This document shows, piece after piece, positions 33,120-40,505 of a stretch of DNA of 64,000 nt (position 1 is its first letter; each line of letters opens with the position of its first letter). This stretch comes from Dyadobacter luteus. Lineage in GTDB: Bacteria > Bacteroidota > Bacteroidia > Cytophagales > Spirosomataceae. The position numbers were made by a program, and so were the translations under genes. The notes under the pieces are model-generated. The model saw nothing but the letters and a program-made list of their open reading frames with translations, did no database searches and was not told the origin of the DNA. Location: assembly GCF_003383615.1 (NCBI RefSeq), contig NZ_QNUL01000017.1, positions 1 through 64,000 on the forward strand, read 5' to 3'.

Positions 33120-33869
33120 ATGAAAGTAGATAATCTGAACATCAGCGTATTTGAAACGAGGCGGGATCTTGGACAAGCGGCTGCTGTACTTGTGGCTGAC
33201 CGCATTCGCAAACTGCTCAAAGAAAGAGAACAGGTCAATATTATTTTTGCATCCGCACCTTCCCAAAACGAATTTCTTGAATTTCTTTCCGATGAAGAAG
33301 GTATTGAATGGCATAGAATCAATGCCTTTCATATGGACGAGTATATCGGGCTACCTGATGATGCACCCCAGAATTTCGGATATTTCCTGAAAGTCAGGTT
33401 ATTTGAGAAAGTGGGAATACAAAACGTCTTTTATCTGAACGGCAACAATCCTGATATTGAGTCCGAAGCTGACCGGTATGCCTCTCTGCTTCAAAAATAT
33501 CCAACAGATATTGTCTGTTTAGGAATTGGGGAGAACGGACATATTGCTTTTAACGATCCGCATGTCGCTGATTTCAATGATCCGCTTTTGGTAAAAAAAG
33601 TAGATCTTGACTTAGCCAGCAGACAGCAACAAGTTCATGATAAATGTTTTGATGAATTGTCGGAAGTTCCTGAACATGCGCTCACACTCACCATTCCTGC
33701 ACTGATGAAAGCCACCCATGCCTACTGCATGGTTCCGGGTCCTACAAAAGCACAAGCCGTACTCAACACCATCACCAAAGATATTATTGAGGAATTCCCT
33801 TCAACCATTCTACGCCAACATCCCGATTGTATTCTGTTTATTGATGAAGACAGTTCAGGGCAATTGTAA
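33120..33869 (+). CDS. nagB: Glucosamine-6-phosphate deaminase (variant active-site motif)
   Basis: A 249-residue deaminase/isomerase that turns glucosamine-6-phosphate into fructose-6-phosphate and ammonia. The general-base Asp appears in HMDEYIGLP. The second motif reads GIGENGHIAFNDP, with the His of the E. coli-type enzyme present but D where most NagB proteins have E (FNEP). The following ADFNDPLLVKKVDLDLAS is also unlike E. coli NagB and matches a divergent branch I associate with Bacteroidota. It directly follows nagA (20 bases), which supports the role. Length is close to the 266 of E. coli NagB. There is no signal peptide. Confidence 0.88.
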   Translation: MKVDNLNISVFETRRDLGQAAAVLVADRIRKLLKEREQVNIIFASAPSQNEFLEFLSDEEGIEWHRINAFHMDEYIGLPDDAPQNFGYFLKVRLFEKVGIQNVFYLNGNNPDIESEADRYASLLQKYPTDIVCLGIGENGHIAFNDPHVADFNDPLLVKKVDLDLASRQQQVHDKCFDELSEVPEHALTLTIPALMKATHAYCMVPGPTKAQAVLNTITKDIIEEFPSTILRQHPDCILFIDEDSSGQL

Positions 33870-33983
33870 AAATTTGCGTCGGTATTGTTAGCTTTTCTAT
33901 GACAAAATCATGGCGATTAGAGTAAAATTGTAACCTCAACCAGTTATTAGTATTTAGCTGCAAAGATTTATAACCACAATCAG

Positions 33984-35366
33984 ATGAAGGGAAAACTGTT
34001 AATGATCGCCGTAACGGGCATACTTGCTTTGAATCAGGGATGTAATCAGAAAAAAGAGGAAGCTCAGGAATCGAAAAAACCTTTGAGCCTTATCGTGGTA
34101 GAACCAGGACACTTCCATGCCGCTTTGGTGCAAAAATCTATGTATGCCGATGTTGATTCGGTTGTGCATGTATATGCTTCGGAAGGCCCCGATGTGAAAG
34201 CGTATCTTGACAAAATTGAAAAGTATAACACCAGACCAGAAGAGCCAACCCACTGGAAGGAGGAGGTATATACCGGACCGGATTTCCTGGATAAAATGAT
34301 TGCTGATAAAAAAGGCAATGTAGTCGTACTTGCCGGTAACAATCAGAAAAAGACAGATTTTATCAAAAAGTCTGTAGATGCGGGGCTTAACGTACTGGCC
34401 GACAAACCCATGGCTATTGATGCAGCTGGTTTTGACAAACTGCAGGAAGCATTCACAAGTGCTGAAAAGAACAAGGTACTGCTATACGATATCATGACAG
34501 AACGTTATGAGATCACCAATACGCTGCAACGTGAACTGGCATTGCTTCCGGACATTTTCGGTGAATTGCAAAAAGGTACGCCAACTGATCCCTCAGTAGT
34601 AAAAGAAAGTGTTCACCACTTTTTCAAATACATTTCCGGTGAGCCTTTGGTACGTCCGAGCTGGTTTTTTGATGTAGAACAGCAAGGTGAAGGTATGGTG
34701 GATGTAACAACTCACTTAGTAGATCTTGTACAATGGAGCTGTTTCCCGAATGTATCTCTGGACTACAAAAAGGATATCAATTTACTTTCTACAAAGCGCA
34801 CTGCAACCAAAATAACACCATCTCAATTTAAGCTGGTTACCAAAAGCGATACCTATCCTGACTACCTTAAAAAGGACGTTACGGACAGCACGCTTAACAT
34901 TTACTCAAACGGTGAACTGAATTATACGCTGAAAGGCGTTCATGCGAAAGTGTCTGTAATCTGGAATTTTCAGGCACCGGAAGGAACCGGAGATACGCAT
35001 TATTCGATCATGAAAGGTTCTAAAGCCAATCTCATCGTGCGCCAGGGTAAAGACCAGAAGTACAAGCCCGTTCTTTACATCGAAACAAAAGATAAAAGTA
35101 AGGCTTACGAAGATGCCGTTGCTGCAAGTTTCAAGGTTGTTCAGGATAAATATCCGGGCATTGAGTTGAAGAAAAACAAAGCCGGTTGGGAAATCAGCAT
35201 TCCTGCGAAATACGACAACGGACATGAGGCACACTTTGCTCAGGTGGCGAATAAGTACATGGAGTATCTGAAAGAAGGAAAACTACCTGAGTGGGAAGTT
35301 CCTAATATGATCGCCAAATATTACACCACAACACAGGCGTTGAAACAGGCGAAAGAAAAGAAGTAA
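33984..35366 (+). CDS. Gfo/Idh/MocA-type oxidoreductase, predicted lipoprotein
   Basis: A 460-residue protein with a lipoprotein signal (MKGKLLMIAVTGILALNQGC; C20, box LNQGC). The N-terminal half is Rossmann-like: LSLIVVEPGHFHAALVQKSM, then DKKGNVVVLAGNNQKKTDFI and VLADKPMAIDAAGF, where DKP stands for the usual EKP. The second half (putative oxidoreductase C-terminal domain) contains VDVTTHLVDLVQWSC. So this is an envelope-anchored relative of sugar dehydrogenases. It is third of its type in the locus, 114 bases after nagB, and ends with a strong hairpin at 35389-35432. The substrate is unknown; the lipid anchor suggests work in the periplasm. Confidence 0.85.
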   Translation: MKGKLLMIAVTGILALNQGCNQKKEEAQESKKPLSLIVVEPGHFHAALVQKSMYADVDSVVHVYASEGPDVKAYLDKIEKYNTRPEEPTHWKEEVYTGPDFLDKMIADKKGNVVVLAGNNQKKTDFIKKSVDAGLNVLADKPMAIDAAGFDKLQEAFTSAEKNKVLLYDIMTERYEITNTLQRELALLPDIFGELQKGTPTDPSVVKESVHHFFKYISGEPLVRPSWFFDVEQQGEGMVDVTTHLVDLVQWSCFPNVSLDYKKDINLLSTKRTATKITPSQFKLVTKSDTYPDYLKKDVTDSTLNIYSNGELNYTLKGVHAKVSVIWNFQAPEGTGDTHYSIMKGSKANLIVRQGKDQKYKPVLYIETKDKSKAYEDAVAASFKVVQDKYPGIELKKNKAGWEISIPAKYDNGHEAHFAQVANKYMEYLKEGKLPEWEVPNMIAKYYTTTQALKQAKEKK

Positions 35367-35388
35367 TAGTTTCAGAAAATAATATGTT

Positions 35389-35432
35389 AAAAATGCCGTA
35401 GGTGTGCGATGTTGCATGCCTACGGCATTTTT
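35389..35432 (+). terminator. Terminator of the oxidoreductase-nag operon
   Basis: Arms aaaaatgccgtagg (35389-35402) and cctacggcattttt (35419-35432) are exact 14-base reverse complements around a 16-base loop, 22 bases after the stop codon, with a T run at the end. Confidence 0.88.
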
Positions 35433-35457
35433 GCTTCGCCACACATAACCTTGCTGC

Positions 35458-35603
35458 TACCGAAATTATATCCCTGACGGGATTTCTACATTTGATATTT
35501 GATATGCGCAGATAAAGACATTAACAGGTACAGGCAAGTCCCGTTTGGGACGTAATTTCGGTAGAAACAATCCAGCCTGAATTTTCCAAATCCCGTCAGG
35601 GAT
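35458..35603. repeat. REP-like palindromic element
   Basis: Inverted arms ctaccgaaatta (35458-35469) and taatttcggtag (35553-35564) enclose two smaller near-palindromes: atccctgacgggat (35470-35483) and gtcccgtttgggac (35538-35551). A third unit, atcccgtcagggat, lies at 35590-35603. Such tcccgtcaggga-type units are known to recur between genes in Cytophagales, often linked to REP-associated tyrosine transposases. The gap 35367-35704 (338 bases) has no gene: it holds the terminator, this element and about 100 plain bases. Confidence 0.7.
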
Positions 35604-35704
35604 GGAATATCCGCAATGACGTAAGCATGTCCTAACCCCCTAAATCAACAATGGGCGCCCGCATTACTACGGACACCCATTATCACTTATCATTGAATTA
35701 CCTT

Positions 35705-36352
35705 CTATCGCAAATCAACAACCTCCACACCCGGATATTGTTTTTTATCAAAAACAAAGAAGGCTTCCGCTACATTTACGTCAGGCTGAAACTGCTCCAC
35801 TTTATAAGTAACCTTAGCTCCACTTTTTGGAAAAATTTTCCAGCTGGCAATTGACTTATCTGATTTGTTTACCTGAATCTGCACCTTGTTCACCTGGCTG
35901 GTTTTACCTGTTGGCGTAAGTTCCACAGTTTCCAAAACCTGGTTTCCTACTTTCTTCTCGTCCACAAAAGTATATTTAAATCCTTTTTTGTAAGCCGAAT
36001 AAATCTTTGTCGGATCCAGGTCACCCGTTGCAGTAGGATCGAAATCCTGCACATTTACCTCATTTGTTTCTTTGATATAAGTCGACATCAGTTTACCGTC
36101 ATTGAATATCTCCTGCCCTGCCATTTTAAGACGAAACTTCGTTCCTTTCACTGTCACATCCCCTTTCAATGCTTTTCCACCTTCGGGTGTATAGGTAAAA
36201 ACTGCCTTAAAGGATTTGATTTTCTGATATTTGGCACTCATGGCTTCCAGAATAGCCGTAGACTTTTTATCTCCCTGAGCCGACACTTCTACTGCGTTAC
36301 CCACACAAACAAAAAACAGCAGGAGAGATAACAGAACTTTCATTTTTTTCAT
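35705..36352 (-). CDS. lolA: LolA-family outer-membrane lipoprotein carrier
   Basis: A 215-residue periplasmic carrier that moves lipoproteins to the outer membrane. The ATG at 36352 gives a signal peptide (MKKMKVLLSLLLFFVCVGNA, then VEVSAQ). The mature protein follows the LolA half-barrel: AILEAMSAKYQKIKSFKAVF, FRLKMAGQEIFNDGKLMSTY, VELTPTGK, and KSGAKVTYKVEQFQPDVNV. It is 121 bases downstream of ftsK on the same strand, an order that recurs in Bacteroidota. In the Bacteroidota, LolA homologues occur without a clear LolB, so the receptor at the outer membrane is not settled. The name rests on fold pattern and synteny. Confidence 0.85.
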   Translation of the reverse strand: MKKMKVLLSLLLFFVCVGNAVEVSAQGDKKSTAILEAMSAKYQKIKSFKAVFTYTPEGGKALKGDVTVKGTKFRLKMAGQEIFNDGKLMSTYIKETNEVNVQDFDPTATGDLDPTKIYSAYKKGFKYTFVDEKKVGNQVLETVELTPTGKTSQVNKVQIQVNKSDKSIASWKIFPKSGAKVTYKVEQFQPDVNVAEAFFVFDKKQYPGVEVVDLR

Positions 36353-36473
36353 AATTACAGAATTGATTCCAAGCGGGTTAATTGCAAAATTGTTTTTTAA
36401 AACACACAAATTTTAGACCAGCTCACAACAAGATGGTTTAATATACACTACTTAAATGTATTGAGCTGATGCA

Positions 36474-39026
36474 TTAATTGATACCCATCACGCGCAGATG
36501 CTCCTCCAGTCCGCTCAAATCCATGAACATGACATCCCTGGCTTTACTCCCGGTGAATGGACCGACAACACCAATGGATTCAAGCTGATCCACAATGCGA
36601 CCCGCACGGTTGTAACCCAGCTTCATCTTACGCTGGATCAATGATGTGCTACCTTGTTGGTGTGTTACGATCAGTCGGGCTGCTTCTGGCAAAAGATTGT
36701 CAAAATCATCAACGTTGACTTCACTCTTACCTTCTCCGCCTTCTTCACCTTCGTACTCAGGCAATGCATAAGCGCCATCATAACCGCGTTGCGCACCGAT
36801 GAAATCGCAAACGTCTTCAATTTCACGGGTGTCGATAAACGGACATTGCAAACGGATCATTTCGGAGTTAATAGACAGAAGCATATCTCCTTGTCCTACA
36901 AGCTGCTCAGCCCCCCCTGCATCAAGGATAGTGCGTGAATCAATACTGGATGTTACGCGGAAAGACAAGCGTGCTGGGAAGTTGGCCTTGATCAAACCCG
37001 TGATAACCTTTACAGACGGGCGCTGCGTTGCTACAACCAGGTGAATTCCGACCGCACGGGCAAGCTGAGCAAGACGTGCAATTGGCGTTTCAACTTCTTT
37101 ACCAGCTGTCATCATCAAATCAGCAAGCTCATCGATTACTAACACGATATAAGGAAGGAAACGGTGCCCGCGCTCCGGATTGAGCCTGCGCTGCGCAAAT
37201 TTGGCGTTGTATTCCTTTAGGTTACGCACTGATGCTTCTTTCAGCAAGTCATAGCGCTGATCCATTTCAATACAAAGCGAATTCAGCGTAAAAATAACCT
37301 TCTTCGTATCGGTGATAATAGCTTCACCCGAGTTGGGTAACTTCGCAAGGAAATGCCTCTCCAGTTTATTGAAAAGTGTAAGTTCTACCTTTTTAGGATC
37401 TACAAGTACAAATTTCAATTCGGCGGGATGTTTCTTATAAATCAAAGACGCCAGAATCACGTTCAAACCTACCGACTTCCCTTGTCCGGTTGCTCCGGCC
37501 ATGAGTAAGTGAGGCATCTTAGCAAGATCTGCAATATGGATTTCGTTGGAAATTGTTTTTCCCAGAATAACCGGCAAATCGTAAGTTGATTTCTGGAAAC
37601 GCTCATTGGACAATACTGACCTGATAAAAACCGTCTCCCGGTTTTTGTTGGGCACTTCAATACCAATCGTACCACGGCCAGGCATAGGTGCGATAATACG
37701 AATACCCAATGCAGCAAGACTCAGTGCAATATCTCCTTCAAGATTCTTAATTTTCGAAATCCTTACCCCCGCTTCCGGTATAATCTCGTACAGTGTTACA
37801 GTAGGCCCGATCGTAGCTTTAATCTTGGAAATATTAATTCCGTAGCTGCCCAGCGTATCTACAATCCTTGTTTTATTTCCTTCCAACTCATCGTGAGATA
37901 CCTTTTCATGCGCGTTTTCGAATACCTCATTCATTAAGGATACATCCGGAAACTGGTACGAAGGCAAATCCAGAGTTGGATCGTACTGCCCGAATTCGCG
38001 CAAAATAGAGGCATTTACATCTTCCTCTTCCACAACAAACTCTTCAGGCTCTTTCACCATCGTATCCTCTACTTCCAACTCCAATACTCCGGGAACCGAT
38101 ACTTTCGCAGGTTGAGCAACAGCTACTACCGGTTCTACAGAAAGCATTACAGGTTCCGCAGCAGAAACAGCCACAGGAGTCTCTTCAATCTCCTCGGCAA
38201 CTGGCTCTACCTCTTCTACTACTTCTTCCTTCTCTTCCTCTAAGTCGTCGTAGGTATCATTCACCACCGAAACATATTTCGGTTCTTGAGGCTTTACAGC
38301 CTCTTTTTCTTCTGCTACGGGTTCGGTTGATACAGTTGCATCATCATTTACTTCGACAGTAACCGGATCCGGCACCGCATTTTTCACCTGCCATTGTTCA
38401 ATGGTATCTCTGAAATCGTAGAAGTAAACTGCAAAAAGAAACAATGCAAAGATGATCGGAATAATACTTCCCCATTTAAGCCAGTCAAACAGGATTACGT
38501 TGATCGCATAACCCATTCCACCGGAAATAAAGCTCAGGCTACTTTCCTGATTGCTCATCAGCACAACGTACCCCATAAGCACACTTCCCCAGATCAGGAA
38601 GAAAACAACTTCTTTTGTTTTACGGCTTAACGAATAAGGTTCTCTGCCGAACGCAATTTTCCAGCCTCCCAAAACCGCGATAACAGGCAAGAGAATCGCA
38701 CTGATCCCAAACCAACGATAAACAAAGATGTGAGAAATGGTGGCGCCGAGCACACCCAGCACGTTGCGTGTCTGCCTGCCAGCGTCACGTATAGATTCTT
38801 CTCTGATACCATCAATCACACTTTGGTCTGTGATACCAGTAAATATGTAAGAGACAAAAGATACCTCCATCACAAGGCCAAGCACCATGAAAAAGATACC
38901 CCATGCCAGCGTACTTTTCGGACTGGCAAAAATCCCATCCCAGTCTATCGACAAACGAAGACGTGAACCCGCGGCCTTTTGCTCCTGCTGCCTCTGTGTA
39001 TTCCCCCGGGGTTTGTTAACTGCCAT
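36474..39026 (-). CDS. ftsK: DNA translocase FtsK/SpoIIIE
   Basis: An 850-residue DNA motor for chromosome segregation at division. Four or five membrane segments occupy about residues 30-210. A linker at 215-355 is rich in Glu, Val and Pro (EEKEEVVEEVEPVAEEIEET), longer in acidic content than usual. The motor (about 385-770) has Walker A GATGQGKSVGLNVIL, Walker B IVLVIDELADLMMTA, and the sensor run VVATQRPSVKVITGLIKANF. The C-terminal gamma winged helix (about 780-845; STSLIQRKMKLGYNRAGRIV, then DQLESIGVVG) reads KOPS-like polar sequences. It is followed by lolA. Its start lies 50 bases past the pyrD stop, so pyrD, ftsK and lolA may share transcription. Confidence 0.96.
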   Translation of the reverse strand: MAVNKPRGNTQRQQEQKAAGSRLRLSIDWDGIFASPKSTLAWGIFFMVLGLVMEVSFVSYIFTGITDQSVIDGIREESIRDAGRQTRNVLGVLGATISHIFVYRWFGISAILLPVIAVLGGWKIAFGREPYSLSRKTKEVVFFLIWGSVLMGYVVLMSNQESSLSFISGGMGYAINVILFDWLKWGSIIPIIFALFLFAVYFYDFRDTIEQWQVKNAVPDPVTVEVNDDATVSTEPVAEEKEAVKPQEPKYVSVVNDTYDDLEEEKEEVVEEVEPVAEEIEETPVAVSAAEPVMLSVEPVVAVAQPAKVSVPGVLELEVEDTMVKEPEEFVVEEEDVNASILREFGQYDPTLDLPSYQFPDVSLMNEVFENAHEKVSHDELEGNKTRIVDTLGSYGINISKIKATIGPTVTLYEIIPEAGVRISKIKNLEGDIALSLAALGIRIIAPMPGRGTIGIEVPNKNRETVFIRSVLSNERFQKSTYDLPVILGKTISNEIHIADLAKMPHLLMAGATGQGKSVGLNVILASLIYKKHPAELKFVLVDPKKVELTLFNKLERHFLAKLPNSGEAIITDTKKVIFTLNSLCIEMDQRYDLLKEASVRNLKEYNAKFAQRRLNPERGHRFLPYIVLVIDELADLMMTAGKEVETPIARLAQLARAVGIHLVVATQRPSVKVITGLIKANFPARLSFRVTSSIDSRTILDAGGAEQLVGQGDMLLSINSEMIRLQCPFIDTREIEDVCDFIGAQRGYDGAYALPEYEGEEGGEGKSEVNVDDFDNLLPEAARLIVTHQQGSTSLIQRKMKLGYNRAGRIVDQLESIGVVGPFTGSKARDVMFMDLSGLEEHLRVMGIN

Positions 39027-39076
39027 CTAATATAGACTTGTAATGTGTGAAGTGAATTTCAATGAAAACAAGGTAT

Positions 39077-40108
39077 TCAACGTGCCACCATCGCTTTACA
39101 GATTCGGCTGGCCAATCCAGGTCCCTCGTAAATAAAACCTGTATACAACTGAACAAGGCTTGCACCTGCTCTGCGTTTTTCCAACGCCTGCTCCGGTGAT
39201 GCTATTCCACCTACACCAATAACAGGAAAAGCGTTACCTGATTGCTGGCAAAGATAACTGATCACCTCAGTCGCTCTGTTCGCCAAAGGCTCCCCACTCA
39301 ATCCGCCTGCACCCATTCTTGCAATTTCCGAAGCCGGTGTTTTCAGGTTTTCCCTGCTGATGGTTGTATTGGTTGCGATCACGCCGGCAATACCACTTGT
39401 TTTTACTATATCAATAATATCATCCAGCTGACTGTTCGTCAGATCCGGCGCTATTTTTAAAAATATAGGTTTGGGCGTAAACTTTTCTTTATTCTTCTTC
39501 TGCAACTCTCCCAACAATGCCGTAAGCGGTTCTTTCTCCTGCAATTCTCTCAGCCCGGGAGTGTTTGGCGAACTTACATTTACTACAAAATAATCAACCA
39601 CCTCGAACAACTCGCGGAAGCAGATCAGGTAGTCGCTCAATGCATCTTCGTTGGGTGTATTTTTATTCTTGCCAATATTTCCGCCAACCAGAATCTTCGA
39701 TTTACGGGTACGTAATTTAGCAGCTGCTACCTCAACCCCCTTGTTATTAAAACCCATTCTGTTGATCAGCGCCTTGTCCGATTTAAGGCGAAACAACCTT
39801 GGCTTATCATTGCCCGGCTGTGCCTTTGGCGTAAGTGTTCCGATCTCTATAAATCCAAAACCCAACGCTTCCAGCTGGTCAACCATTTCCGCATTTTTGT
39901 CAAACCCTGCAGCAAGTCCCACCGGGTTACGAAAGCGCAAACCTGCTACTTCCTGAACCAGATCAGGGTGTTCGTAGGTGTACAACGAGCGGAGGATTTG
40001 AGGTACGAATGGAATTTTAAAAGCAAAATCCAGCACGTCACAAACAAAGTGATGTACCCGCTCGGCATCGAACAAAAAAAGGAAAGGCGCAACAATAATC
40101 TTATACAT
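39077..40108 (-). CDS. pyrD: Quinone-dependent dihydroorotate dehydrogenase (class 2)
   Basis: A 343-residue FMN enzyme oxidising dihydroorotate to orotate in pyrimidine synthesis. The class 2 N-terminal helix pair ([20 protein letters not shown]) docks on the inner membrane for quinone access. The catalytic Ser lies in [16 protein letters not shown], and FMN contacts lie in [34 protein letters not shown] and [20 protein letters not shown]. Length and start are normal. It is followed on the same strand by ftsK. Its upstream 397-base gap has no gene. Confidence 0.96.
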   Translation of the reverse strand: MYKIIVAPFLFLFDAERVHHFVCDVLDFAFKIPFVPQILRSLYTYEHPDLVQEVAGLRFRNPVGLAAGFDKNAEMVDQLEALGFGFIEIGTLTPKAQPGNDKPRLFRLKSDKALINRMGFNNKGVEVAAAKLRTRKSKILVGGNIGKNKNTPNEDALSDYLICFRELFEVVDYFVVNVSSPNTPGLRELQEKEPLTALLGELQKKNKEKFTPKPIFLKIAPDLTNSQLDDIIDIVKTSGIAGVIATNTTISRENLKTPASEIARMGAGGLSGEPLANRATEVISYLCQQSGNAFPVIGVGGIASPEQALEKRRAGASLVQLYTGFIYEGPGLASRICKAMVAR

Positions 40109-40505
40109 GTTGCAAAAATAGAAGGTTTGTAGAAAGGGATAAGTTGATACCAGAATTTTATTTTTTACGCGCCCCTCATACTTCTTCTTGTCCTGATCTT
40201 TCCCTGTATTATATCAAAAGGCCAATTCTGGCTTCCCGATTGCGTGCCTTCGTTACATCTAAACGGAATAATGATAATCCAGCGTACCCGGAAACAATTA
40301 AAAAAATGCCTTCGAAGCCCGACAACAGTTTTAAATACTTCTTTTTTAGCATTTTTTACAATTTTATATATTAAATTGCGATAAATGTCCGTTTGTCTGG
40401 ACAACGGTAAAATCATAAATGGTGAAACCGAATTACATCAGACAGTCCTACGGTCTGCCCTGCATTAGCTTTATATCCTAATCCCTAACATAACTTACCA
40501 TTACT
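40109..40505. other. Divergent promoter region, no gene
   Basis: The 397 bases between pyrD and the outer-membrane receptor gene hold only two overlapping open frames of 76 and 83 codons on opposite strands with no plausible protein content. The portion 40320-40385 is very AT-rich, as expected of promoters, and tgtcc/ggaca arms near 40386-40403 form a small hairpin. Confidence 0.5.

Noticed and set aside
40144-40416. Two overlapping opposite-strand frames of 76 and 83 codons in the pyrD upstream gap
   Set aside because: Both lie in promoter sequence, are rich in rare residue runs and show no protein-like pattern.
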